A stretch of DNA of 64,000 bases from Pseudomonas delhiensis (GCF_900187975.1 NZ_FZPC01000027.1:1-64000), one strand, 5' to 3'; positions 46,170 to 54,047 are shown, counted from the first letter of the stretch. Made by a program: numbers and translations. Notes: generated by a model not told the origin, from the letters alone.

Positions 46170-46227
46170 AAACACCGAGCCCGCCGCCATGAGAGCGGGC
46201 ACAACCGAACCACGAGGTAGCCGTGCC

Positions 46228-46473
46228 ATGCCCCACCAGCCCCAGGAAATCTTCTTCCGCTCCAGCGCCCCGGTGACCGTGGACGAGGACAAGTGCATCG
46301 CCGACAAGGGCTGCACCGTCTGCGTCGAGGTCTGCCCGATGGACCTGCTGGCGATCAACCCGGCCACCCGGAAGGCCTACATGGCCTTCGACGAATGCTG
46401 GTACTGCATGCCCTGCGAGAAGGACTGCCCGACCGGCGCGGTGAAGGTGGAAATCCCCTACCTGCTGCGTTGA
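46228..46473 (+). CDS. AprB-like ferredoxin, two [4Fe-4S] clusters
   Basis: 81 aa. Two cluster motifs are visible: CIADKGCTVCVEVCPMDLL (residues about 17-35) and CWYCMPCEKDCPTGAV (about 55-70). The arrangement, with DLLAINPATRKAYMAFDE between them, parallels the beta subunit of adenylylsulfate reductase (AprB), but the long C-terminal tail of AprB is missing. It would pass electrons to or from the upstream flavoprotein. The start MPHQPQEIFF has GAGG 11 bp upstream. Confidence 0.88.
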   Translation: MPHQPQEIFFRSSAPVTVDEDKCIADKGCTVCVEVCPMDLLAINPATRKAYMAFDECWYCMPCEKDCPTGAVKVEIPYLLR

Positions 46474-46489
46474 GCTGCTGAAGTCGCTG

Positions 46490-46560
46490 GTTCCCCGCGT
46501 TCGCGGGGATGACGGTTCAAACACCGAACCTTATCCGTCACTCCCGCGAACGCGGGAGCC
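46490..46560. repeat. Pair of inverted hairpins
   Basis: GTTCCCCGCGTTCGCGGGGA followed by TGACGG is mirrored by CCGTCACTCCCGCGAACGCG. Each half is itself a hairpin, and the two are inverted copies of each other. It sits in the 273-bp gap between the ferredoxin and binding-protein genes. Confidence 0.65.
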
Positions 46561-46585
46561 CAGTGCCTTGGCTACGACAGCTTCC

Positions 46586-46634
46586 TGTAGGAGCGGGCCC
46601 TGCCCGCGATTCGCGCGCAGGGCGCGCTCCTACA
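46586..46634. repeat. REP element (GGGC/GCGC asymmetric palindrome)
   Basis: TGTAGGAGCGGGCCCTGCCC runs to GCGCAGGGCGCGCTCCTACA. It has the same orientation as the copy at 7211. Confidence 0.75.
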
Positions 46635-46746
46635 CCCACAACGACAACCGGACACGCCACCGGACGCCTGATGCACCGCCCCTCGTTTCCCACCGCACAC
46701 CGGCGGCGGAGACGATTCCAACACTCATGATTCGAGGGGAACACCC

Positions 46747-48153
46747 ATGACCTTGCGCACCACCCTGGCCGGCCTCGCGCTGGCCATCGCCAGCCTTTCG
46801 GCACATGCCGAGACCATCCGCGTCGCCATCGGCACCCAGGACACCACCATCAACTGCGCCGCCGGCGGCCTGCTGGTCCGCGAGCTGAACCTGCTGCCCA
46901 AGTACCTGCCCCACGACGGCAAGTACAAGGACGCGCAGTACGACATCCAGTGGAAGAACTTCACCAGCGGCGCCCCGCTGACCAACGAGATGGTCGCCGA
47001 CAAGCTGGACTTCGGCGCCATGGCCGACTTCCCCGGCTCGCTCAACGGCGTGGCTCATGAGGCGGCCGGCAAGCGCAGCCTGTTCATCAGCGTGCTTTCC
47101 GGCAGCATCGAGGGCAGCGGCAACGGCATCGTAGTGCCGGCCTCGTCCAGGGTGCAGTCGCTGGCCGAACTCAAGGGCCAGACCATTTCCGTGCCCTTCG
47201 CCTCCACCGCCCACGGCCTGCTGCTGCGCGCCATCGCCGCCCAGGGCTGGGACCCGGACAAGGACGTGACCATCATCGCGCAGCCGCCGGAAGTCGCCGG
47301 CTCCGCCCTGCAGGCCGGGAAGATCGCCGCCCACGCCGACTTCGTGCCCTTCGCCGAGCTGTTCGAGAGCCGCGGCATCGCCCGCAAGATCTACGACGGC
47401 TCCCAGGCCAAGGCGCCGACCTTCCACGGCGCGCTGGTGGAGGCGGACTACGCGCAGAAGTACCCGGAGATCGTCGAGGCCTACCTGCGCGCCACCTACG
47501 AGGCCAACCAGCTGCTGGCCGCGGAACCGGAGAAGTACAGCGAACTGATCGAGAAGGTCGCCGGCATCCCCGCCGAGGTGAACTACCTGTTCCACGGCCC
47601 GCTCGGCCTGCAGACCCGCGACCTGACCTGGAAGCCGGAGTACCGCCAGGCGGTGGCCACCGCCATCGACACCCTGAAGCTGCTGAAGAAGGCCGACCGC
47701 GGGCTGAACGTCGAGCAGTTCGTCGACGACCGCTACATCCGCGCCGCCTTCAAGGCCGCCGGCGCCGACTACGAGGCCGCGCTGAAGAACTACGCCCAGC
47801 AGCCGCTGACCGCGAAGGACGCGCTGACCGGCAAGACCATCGACGATGCGCGCCACGTCGCGCAGATCTGGGTGCGCGGCGAGCCCAGGGTACGCAGCTA
47901 CGCCTCGGCCCGGGAAGCCCTGGGTGAGCTGGCCAAGCTCAAGCAGCAGGGCAAGGACATCCGCGCGGTCTACGCCCAGGCCAGCGACAACGGCATCAAG
48001 CTGCTGGCCAGCCAGGCCTGGTTCGTCCAGGGCAAGGACGGCGCGCTGGACGCCTTCCTGCTCAAGGAACAGGCCGAACGCTACGCGCAGAGCAACGGCG
48101 GCGAGGTGCGCGACTTCGCCGGCGCCAGCCAGCAAGCGCTGGCCAGCCGCTGA
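46747..48153 (+). CDS. ABC substrate-binding protein with NosL-like C-terminal extension
   Basis: 468 aa. The signal peptide ends at SLSAHA before ETIRVAIGT. Residues about 23-350 are an SsuA/NrtA-type binding domain (DKLDFGAMADFPGSLNG, SVPFASTAHGLLLRAIA). Residues about 385-468 are extra: VRGEPRVRSYASAREALGEL then ASQAWFVQGKDGALDAF and NGGEVRDF, which resembles the YYVVG...HGGRV..F part of NosL proteins but without their Cys-Gly-Met copper motif. This is about 150 aa longer than a typical SsuA. The ribosome-binding site GAGGGG lies 8 bp upstream. The ligand is unknown. Confidence 0.82.
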   Translation: MTLRTTLAGLALAIASLSAHAETIRVAIGTQDTTINCAAGGLLVRELNLLPKYLPHDGKYKDAQYDIQWKNFTSGAPLTNEMVADKLDFGAMADFPGSLNGVAHEAAGKRSLFISVLSGSIEGSGNGIVVPASSRVQSLAELKGQTISVPFASTAHGLLLRAIAAQGWDPDKDVTIIAQPPEVAGSALQAGKIAAHADFVPFAELFESRGIARKIYDGSQAKAPTFHGALVEADYAQKYPEIVEAYLRATYEANQLLAAEPEKYSELIEKVAGIPAEVNYLFHGPLGLQTRDLTWKPEYRQAVATAIDTLKLLKKADRGLNVEQFVDDRYIRAAFKAAGADYEAALKNYAQQPLTAKDALTGKTIDDARHVAQIWVRGEPRVRSYASAREALGELAKLKQQGKDIRAVYAQASDNGIKLLASQAWFVQGKDGALDAFLLKEQAERYAQSNGGEVRDFAGASQQALASR

Positions 48154-48201
48154 CATCCACGCCCGGCGCCCTGCGCGCCGGGCCCTTGCGGAGCCACGAA
48201 A

Positions 48202-48990
48202 ATGAACCTCACAACCCTGTCCCGCTGGAGCCTGCGCCTGGCCTCGCTGCTGCTCTGCGTGGCGCTCTGGCAGCTGGCCAGCGCGCGCCACCTGAACCTG
48301 GGCATCGTCACCTTCGCCAACGTCCCCGGCCCGCGCGAGGTGATCGACGCGGCCTGGCAACTGACGCAGTCCAGCAAGCTCGGCCGGCACCTGGGCGCGA
48401 GCCTGGCGCGGGTGCTGGCCGGCTACCTGCTGGCGGCCGTCGCCGGCGTGCTCCTGGGCCTGGCCATTGGCCGCGGCCGCTGGGCCCGCGACAGCCTGCT
48501 GCCGCCGCTGGAAGTGCTGCGGCCGATCCCGGCGGTGGCGTGGATCCCGCTGGCGATCCTGATGTTCCCCAGCTCCGAGCTGTCGATGATCTTCATCACC
48601 TTCACCGGCGCGCTGTTCCCGATCCTGCTCAACACCATCCACGGTGTCGAGGCGGTGGACCCGCGCCTGCTCGCTTCGGCCCGCAGCCTCGGCGCCGGGC
48701 GCCTGGCGCTGCTGCGCGAGGTGGTGCTGCCCGGCGCCCTGCCGAGCATAGTCACGGGCCTTGCCATCGGCATGGGCACCTCCTGGTTCTGCCTGGTGAC
48801 CGCCGAGATGATCTCCGGGCAATGGGGCATCGGCTACTACACCTGGGAGTCCTACACCTTGCAGAACTACCCCGACATCGTTGTCGGCATGCTGCTGATC
48901 GGCGTGCTCGGCATGGCCAGCAGCCTGCTGGTGCGCCAGTTCGGCGCCCTGGCCACGCCCTGGCAGCGCCAGGCCGGAGGCAAGCCATGA
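48202..48990 (+). CDS. ABC transporter permease (SsuC/TauC type)
   Basis: 262 aa with about six hydrophobic segments. The ATPase-coupling EAA loop (residues about 155-178) lies around LLASARSLGAGRLALLREVVLPGAL. TSWFCLVTAEMISGQWGIGYY is typical of the nitrate/sulfonate/taurine permeases. It follows the binding protein by 48 bp and overlaps the ATPase gene by 4 bp. Confidence 0.9.
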   Translation: MNLTTLSRWSLRLASLLLCVALWQLASARHLNLGIVTFANVPGPREVIDAAWQLTQSSKLGRHLGASLARVLAGYLLAAVAGVLLGLAIGRGRWARDSLLPPLEVLRPIPAVAWIPLAILMFPSSELSMIFITFTGALFPILLNTIHGVEAVDPRLLASARSLGAGRLALLREVVLPGALPSIVTGLAIGMGTSWFCLVTAEMISGQWGIGYYTWESYTLQNYPDIVVGMLLIGVLGMASSLLVRQFGALATPWQRQAGGKP

Positions 48991-49847
48991 GCCTGCCGGA
49001 GAACCTCCCCGCCGGGCACGTGCGGGTGGAGAACCTGTCGATCCACCTGGGCAGCGGCCGCGACGCCTTCGAGGCGGTGCACTCCCTCGGTTTCAGCATC
49101 GAGCCCGGAGAATTCGTCTGCGTGCTCGGCCCCTCCGGCTGCGGCAAGTCCACCCTGCTCGGCGCCCTGGCCGGGCACCTGCGCCCCAGCGGCGGCAGCC
49201 TGGAAGTCGACGGCCAGCCGGTGAGCGGCCCCTCGCCGCAGCGCGGCATGGTGTTCCAGCACCACACCCTGCTGCCCTGGCGGCGGGTGCGCGACAACGT
49301 CGCCTTCGGCCTGAAGATGCGCGGCGTGCCCCGCGCCGAACGCCACGCGCGGGCCGAGGAAATGCTCCAGCTGGTCGGCCTGGAAGGCTTCGCCCAGCGC
49401 TGGCCGTCGCAGCTTTCCGGCGGCATGCAGCAGCGGGTGGAGATCGCCCGGGTGCTGATCAACCAGCCGCGCCTGCTGCTGATGGACGAACCCTTCGGCG
49501 CCCTCGACGCGCAGACGCGGATGATGATGCAGGCGCTGCTGCTGGACATCTGGACGCGCCTGCGCACCAGCGTGCTGTTCATCACCCACGACATCGACGA
49601 GGCGCTGTTCCTCGCCGACCGCATCCTGGTCATGAGCCCGCGCCCGGGGCGCATCCTCGAGGAAATCCGCCTGGACTTCCCGCGCCCGCGCCCGCGCCAC
49701 GCCGACCTGCTGACCAGCGCCGGGTTCGCCCGCCTGAAACGCCACTGCCTGGAACTGCTGCGCCACGAGGACGGCCGCCAGCTGCCGCGCCTCACGCCCC
49801 TGGGCCTGCCGATCAACGAACAGACAAGACCGCGATTCGCCATATGA
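48987..49847 (+). CDS. ABC transporter ATP-binding protein (SsuB/TauB type)
   Basis: 286 aa. Walker A is GPSGCGKST, the Q-loop is MVFQHHTLLPW, the signature is LSGGMQQRVEIARVL, Walker B is LLLMDEPFGALDA, and the switch His is in FITHDIDEA. The start MSLPENLPAG follows a GGAGG site. The C-terminus is about 25 aa longer than in minimal TauB proteins. It overlaps both the permease and HEAT-repeat genes by 4 bp, so the whole set is translationally coupled. Confidence 0.92.
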   Translation: MSLPENLPAGHVRVENLSIHLGSGRDAFEAVHSLGFSIEPGEFVCVLGPSGCGKSTLLGALAGHLRPSGGSLEVDGQPVSGPSPQRGMVFQHHTLLPWRRVRDNVAFGLKMRGVPRAERHARAEEMLQLVGLEGFAQRWPSQLSGGMQQRVEIARVLINQPRLLLMDEPFGALDAQTRMMMQALLLDIWTRLRTSVLFITHDIDEALFLADRILVMSPRPGRILEEIRLDFPRPRPRHADLLTSAGFARLKRHCLELLRHEDGRQLPRLTPLGLPINEQTRPRFAI

Positions 49848-50809
49848 CTGACTTGATAACCGACAACCCCGACATCCTCGACCTGCAACCGCGCCTGCAG
49901 CACGCCGACCCCGGCGTGCGCCGCATCGCGCTCATCGACCTGGCCGACCTGGAGGAGCCCGAGGCCCTGCCCTGGCTGGCCCAGGCCCTGGCCATTGATC
50001 CGGCCGCCGCCGTGCGCGCCGAAGCCGCGCGGCTGCTGGAAGCCTGGGAGGAACCCGACGTGGTCCAGGCCCTGTGCCAGGCCCTGGCCGACAGCGACGA
50101 AAGCGTGCGCGAAGCCGCCGCGCAAAGCCTCAGCGAACTCAAGACCGCCGACGCCGGGCGCCTGCTGCTGCCCTGGGCCGCCCACGCCGACACCTTCGTC
50201 CGCCGCAGCGCCCTGCGTGCCCTGCGCGAACTGCGCCTGGACGAAAGCGTGGCGCCGGCCCTGGCCGCGCTGGACGATGCCGACGCCGGCGTGCGCCGCG
50301 AGGCGGTGGGCATCCTCGGCTGGCTCAAGCGCATCGAGGCCCTGCCGCGCCTGGCCGCCCTGGCCAGCGACGATGCCGACAGCGAAGTGCGCCGCGCCGC
50401 CGCCGGCGCCCTCGGCCTGGCCAGCGACGCCAGCGTGCTGCCGGCCCTGCGCGCCGCGCTGAACGACAAGGCCTGGAAGGTCCGCGAGGAAGCCGCCGGC
50501 ACCCTTGGCAAGCTGGGCCTGCAGGAAGCCGGCGAGGCCTTGCTGCAGGCGCTGCAGGACGACTTCTGGCAGGTGCGCCTGCGCGCCGCCCGCGCCCTCG
50601 GCAACCTGCGCTACCAGGCCGCCCGCGAAGCGCTGCAGGCACTGCTCGGCCACGCCATCAGCAACCTGCGCAAGGAAGCCGCGCTGGCCCTCGGCGAACT
50701 CGGCGACATCCGCGCCCTGCCCGCCCTGCAACAGGCCCAGGCCGACGGCGACCCGGAAGTGCGCAAGGCCGTGCGCATCGCCCTCACCCAACTGGGCGCG
50801 CCGGCATGA
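49844..50809 (+). CDS. HEAT-repeat protein
   Basis: 321 aa made almost wholly of about ten helical repeats near 30 residues each, with recurring patterns such as ADSDESVREAAAQSLSEL, DDADAGVRREAVGILGWL and LNDKAWKVREEAAGTLGKLG. This is the HEAT/PBS-lyase-like repeat type. Such proteins are scaffolds, and some act in assembly of cofactor-bearing enzymes. No signal peptide, so cytoplasmic. Its coupling to the ATPase gene and to a DUF971 gene suggests a helper for the flavoprotein-ferredoxin pair, which is inference. Confidence 0.88.
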   Translation: MTDLITDNPDILDLQPRLQHADPGVRRIALIDLADLEEPEALPWLAQALAIDPAAAVRAEAARLLEAWEEPDVVQALCQALADSDESVREAAAQSLSELKTADAGRLLLPWAAHADTFVRRSALRALRELRLDESVAPALAALDDADAGVRREAVGILGWLKRIEALPRLAALASDDADSEVRRAAAGALGLASDASVLPALRAALNDKAWKVREEAAGTLGKLGLQEAGEALLQALQDDFWQVRLRAARALGNLRYQAAREALQALLGHAISNLRKEAALALGELGDIRALPALQQAQADGDPEVRKAVRIALTQLGAPA

Positions 50810-51084
50810 ACGCGCCCCGTGCCCTGCACCGCTCCAGCGCCGGGCGCGAACTGCGCATCGACTGGGGCGACGGCGAGGTGCAGCGCATCGCCTTCGCCCG
50901 CCTGCGCGGCGCCTGCCCCTGCTCGCAGTGCCGCGCGGCGCGCCTGCAGGGGCGCATCGCGCTGGTCGGCGCCGAGGTCGGGCTGAGCGCCGTGAACCCG
51001 CAGGGCTACGGCGTGCAGCTGGTGTTCGACGACGGCCACGAGCGCGGCATCTACCCCTGGAGCTACCTGCGCCAGCTGGGTTGA
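50806..51084 (+). CDS. DUF971 (gamma-butyrobetaine hydroxylase N-terminal-like) protein
   Basis: 92 aa. The family pattern is IDWGDGEVQRIAFARLRGACPCSQCRA with a CPCSQC metal-binding-type motif, followed by VNPQGYGVQLVFDDGHERGIYPWSYLRQL. DUF971 domains occur alone or fused to Mrp/ApbC-type iron-sulfur carrier proteins, so a link to Fe-S or metal handling for the neighbouring ferredoxin is plausible. It overlaps the HEAT gene (ATGA) and ends 4 bp from the stop of the opposing sulfatase gene. Confidence 0.88.
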   Translation: MNAPRALHRSSAGRELRIDWGDGEVQRIAFARLRGACPCSQCRAARLQGRIALVGAEVGLSAVNPQGYGVQLVFDDGHERGIYPWSYLRQLG

Positions 51085-51088
51085 GCCG

Positions 51089-52705
51089 CTACCACTCGCC
51101 GATGCGCACCAGCTTGCCGCCCTCCGGCTCGCCGTAGCGGAAGGCCTGGCCGCGCAGGTCGATCTCCTCGTTGCTGATGGTGGTGCGCCGCTTCAGGCCG
51201 CGCAGCCACTGGAACAGGTAGGCCTGGTGCTGCTCGCGGACCTCCGCATGGGCCGGGTCGGCGCCCAGGTCGCGCAGTTCGCCCGGGTCCGCCTGCAGGT
51301 CGAACAGCTGCGGGCGGAAGCCATCGTAGGCCAGGTACTTCCAGCGCTCGCTGCGCACCATGTACATGCGGCAGGCGTCGATGGGCCGACCCAGGCGCTC
51401 GCGGGCCGGGGCCTGGAAGGCGTAGTCGTATTCGGCGATGGCGTATTCGCGCCAGTCCGCCGGCCGGTGGCCATGCAGCAGCGGCAGCAGCGAGCGGCCC
51501 TCGACGCGGTGCGCCGCGCCCGGCACGGCGAAGGCGTCGAGCAGGGTCGGCAGCACGTCGATGGACTGCACCAGCGTCTGCTCCACCGTGCCCCGCGTGG
51601 CATCGGCGGCGGCGCGCGGGTCGCGAACCAGCAGCGGCACGCCCACCGCCGGCTCCAGCAGGAACTCCTTCTCGCCCAGGCCATGGTCGCCCAGGTAGTC
51701 GCCATGGTCGCTGGTGAAGACGATCAGGGTGTCGTCCCAGCGGCCGCTGCCCTGCATGTGGTCGAACAGCCGGCCGAGCTGGTCGTCGATCTGCCTGATG
51801 AGCCCCATGTAGGTGGGGATCACGGTGTTGCGCACCTCCGGGCGGGAGAAGTTCAGGCTCTCCTGGTGCTGCTGGAAGGCCTGGTACACCGGGTGCCGGC
51901 TCTCCTCGCCCGGCGCCGCGCGCAGTACCGGCTGCACATGCTCGGGGCCGTACAGCGCATGGTAGGGGGCGGGTGCGATATAGGGCCAGTGCGGCTTGAT
52001 GTACGACAGGTGCAGGCACCAGGGCCGCTCGCCCTGCTCGCGCATGAAGTCGATGGCGCGGCCGGTGGTGTAGACGGTCTCGCTGTGCTGCTCCGGCAGG
52101 CGCGTGGGCAGCCCGGCGTTGCGCATCTGCCAGCCGCTGAGCAGCTCGCCGTTGGCACCCTCGGCGGCATTGGCCCAGTCGTGCCAGGGGTTGTCGCCGG
52201 TATAGCCGAGGTTGCGCAGGTAGTGGGTGTAGGGCGCGCTTTCACGCTTGTCGGCGAACAGTTCGCCGTCGGGGTAGATGCCGTCGTTGCGGTCGTAGGG
52301 CTCGAAACCGGCCTCGGCCAGTTGCAGGCCACGCTCGCTCTGCGGGTCCACGCCCAGCGCCTGCATGCCTTCGAGGTTGGCGGTGGCGTGGGTCTTGCCC
52401 ACCAGCGCGGTGCGGATGCCGGCCGGGCGCAGGTAGTCGCCCAGGGTCAGTTCCTCCAGCGGCAGCGGCACGGCGTTCCAGCTCACCTGGTGGCTGCTGA
52501 CGTAGCGCCCGGTGTACGAAGACATGCGCGAGGGCCCGCAGATGGTGCCCTGGGTGTAGGCCCGGGCGAAACGCACGCCCTCGGCGGCCAGGCGGTCGAT
52601 GTTCGGCGTGTGCAGGTGCGGGTGGCCGTAGCAGGACAGGTAATCGCGACGCAGCTGGTCGCACATGATGTAGAGGACGTTGCGGATGGGCTGGGGCTGG
52701 CTCAT
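51089..52705 (-). CDS. Sulfatase-family hydrolase (arylsulfatase/phosphonate monoester hydrolase type)
   Basis: 538 aa alkaline-phosphatase-superfamily enzyme. The N-terminal metal-site motif is LYIMCDQLRRDYLSCYGHPH, and CGPSRMSSYTGRY near residue 57 is the CxPxR sequence in which Cys is converted to formylglycine. Further metal ligands lie in VFTSDHGDYLGDHGLGEKE. C-G-P-S-R and the VDQ/CDQ-type start resemble phosphonate monoester hydrolases, so both sulfate and phosphate or phosphonate esters are possible substrates. No signal peptide is visible, so it is probably cytoplasmic. No formylglycine-generating enzyme is in the window. An in-frame upstream GTG was rejected because its codons run into a repeat. 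Confidence 0.85.
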   Translation of the reverse strand: MSQPQPIRNVLYIMCDQLRRDYLSCYGHPHLHTPNIDRLAAEGVRFARAYTQGTICGPSRMSSYTGRYVSSHQVSWNAVPLPLEELTLGDYLRPAGIRTALVGKTHATANLEGMQALGVDPQSERGLQLAEAGFEPYDRNDGIYPDGELFADKRESAPYTHYLRNLGYTGDNPWHDWANAAEGANGELLSGWQMRNAGLPTRLPEQHSETVYTTGRAIDFMREQGERPWCLHLSYIKPHWPYIAPAPYHALYGPEHVQPVLRAAPGEESRHPVYQAFQQHQESLNFSRPEVRNTVIPTYMGLIRQIDDQLGRLFDHMQGSGRWDDTLIVFTSDHGDYLGDHGLGEKEFLLEPAVGVPLLVRDPRAAADATRGTVEQTLVQSIDVLPTLLDAFAVPGAAHRVEGRSLLPLLHGHRPADWREYAIAEYDYAFQAPARERLGRPIDACRMYMVRSERWKYLAYDGFRPQLFDLQADPGELRDLGADPAHAEVREQHQAYLFQWLRGLKRRTTISNEEIDLRGQAFRYGEPEGGKLVRIGEW

Positions 52706-52812
52706 GGGGCGTTCGGCATGACGGATGGAGCCACCATTTCGCCGGCTGCCGGGCCGGGTGACAAACGCATTTGCAGCAAGATTTGCATGCAGGGAATGCA
52801 ATGGGGTCGTGG

Positions 52813-52938
52813 TGTGGGAGCGAGCTTGCTCGCGAATGGAGTTCACCGGCGGTTATGGCGTATTGGTTTTACTCCGCTCCCTCTCCCCAGCACCCACAAC
52901 TCCCGGTGAACTCTGTTCACGAGCAAGCTCGCTCCTAC
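52813..52938. repeat. Inverted repeat pair with arms of about 35 bp
   Basis: The left arm GGGAGCGAGCTTGCTCGCGA continues to GAGTTCACCGG, and the right arm CCGGTGAACTC continues to GAGCAAGCTCGCTCCTAC. The arms match over about 35 bp with few differences around a 52-bp centre, and each contains the GAGCGAGCTTGCTCG palindrome common in Pseudomonas. It lies upstream of the sulfatase gene and downstream of the LysR gene. Confidence 0.75.
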
Positions 52939-52961
52939 GAAGAGCAGCAAGACAGTTGCCC

Positions 52962-53867
52962 CTACACCGTCTCCTCGTCGATCCGCTGCAGCTCCCCGAT
53001 CATCGCCTCGGCCAGCGGCGACAGGCTGTAGCCCGCGCGGTACACGATGCCGTAGCGCGTATGCAGTTCCTCCAGGTCCTCCGGCAGCTCCGCCACCGTC
53101 AGCGCCACCAGCGGCTCACCGACGCCCTGGCCCAGGCCGCTGGCGATGCCGATGGCGTTGGAGGCCAGCACCACGGCGTTCAGGCCATGGCCGTTCTCGC
53201 ACTCGATGTCCGGGCGGAAGTCCGGGCGGCCGCTGAGGTCCACCAGCACCTTGCGCAGGTTCGGCGGGCTGAGGTTGGTGGCGATGGGGTAGCTGAGCAG
53301 TTCCGCCGCGCTCACCGTGCCGCGGCCGGCCAGCGGGTGGCCGGGGCGGCAGCAGAAGTGCCACTTGCGTGGCTTCAGGCGCAGGGTGCGGTACTCGGGG
53401 TTGGCCTCGAAGTGACGGGTGTCGGCGACGAAGAACTCGAAGTCCTCGCCCTGCAGGCGCTTGCCCAGCACCTGCCAGTGCTCCACCTGGAAGGCCACCC
53501 GCGCCTTGGGGTAGCGGCCGTTGAACGCGGCTATGGCCCGCGGCACCAGCCAGGCCGCCGGTGCCGGCCCCGCGCCGAAGCGCAGCTCGCCCGCCTCCAG
53601 GCCGTTGAACAGGGCGATCTCGTTGGCCAGCTTGTGCGCGCCGCTGACCAGCCGGCGCGCGTGTTCCAGCACGATCAGGCCCTGCTTGGTGGGGTTGAGT
53701 TCCTTGCTCGCGCGGTCCACCAGGCGGCAGCCGGCGCTGTGCTCCAGGGCCTGGATGCTGCGGCTGAAGGCCGATTGCGACAGGCACACGGCGTCGGCCG
53801 CGGCGACGAAGCTGCGGTGCTCGGCAAGGGCGATGAAGTGGCGGAGCTGGCGAAGGTCTATATGCAT
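52962..53867 (-). CDS. LysR-family regulator
   Basis: 301 aa. The N-terminal helix-turn-helix reads LRQLRHFIALAEHRSFVAAA and LSQSAFSRSIQALEHSAGCRLVDR. The C-terminal effector domain starts near residue 90 (GELRFGAGPAPAAWLVPRAI). It is divergent from the TonB-dependent receptor gene across a 180-bp AT-rich region, so control of the receptor and arylsulfotransferase genes is likely. A TGCATTT/AAATGCA repeat (about 53862-53897) spans its own start and may be its operator. Confidence 0.9.
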   Translation of the reverse strand: MHIDLRQLRHFIALAEHRSFVAAADAVCLSQSAFSRSIQALEHSAGCRLVDRASKELNPTKQGLIVLEHARRLVSGAHKLANEIALFNGLEAGELRFGAGPAPAAWLVPRAIAAFNGRYPKARVAFQVEHWQVLGKRLQGEDFEFFVADTRHFEANPEYRTLRLKPRKWHFCCRPGHPLAGRGTVSAAELLSYPIATNLSPPNLRKVLVDLSGRPDFRPDIECENGHGLNAVVLASNAIGIASGLGQGVGEPLVALTVAELPEDLEELHTRYGIVYRAGYSLSPLAEAMIGELQRIDEETV

Positions 53868-53898
53868 TTTCTACATAAAAAATATTGGGCAAATGCAA

Positions 53899-53928
53899 TT
53901 GTCCGAAGGTGGACGGCCTTCTTATAAA
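53899..53928 (+). promoter_or_regulatory. Predicted sigma70-type promoter of the TonB-receptor operon
   Basis: TTGTCC (53899-53904) and TATAAA (53923-53928) are separated by 18 bp. The start would fall near 53935, which would place the long inverted repeat at 53929-53997 at the very 5' end of the transcript. Confidence 0.55.
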
Positions 53929-53997
53929 GGCAATCTCTTATTCCGTAAATAAATCGAAATACATAAATAAAGATCGATACGGAATAAAAAGATTGCA
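53929..53997 (+). promoter_or_regulatory. Long inverted repeat in the TonB-receptor leader
   Basis: CAATCTCTTATTCCGTA on the left pairs with TACGGAATAAAAAGATTG on the right; TTATTCCGTA/TACGGAATAA (53938-53947 and 53978-53987) is perfect. An inner ATCGA/TCGAT pair extends it. The stretch is strongly AT-rich in a GC-rich genome. It could be a leader stem-loop controlling expression or a protein-binding site. Confidence 0.55.
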
Positions 53998-54047
53998 GGC
54001 CGACGAGCCGGTCCTGCGCGACACGACCTCTTCTCCAGGACCATCCC

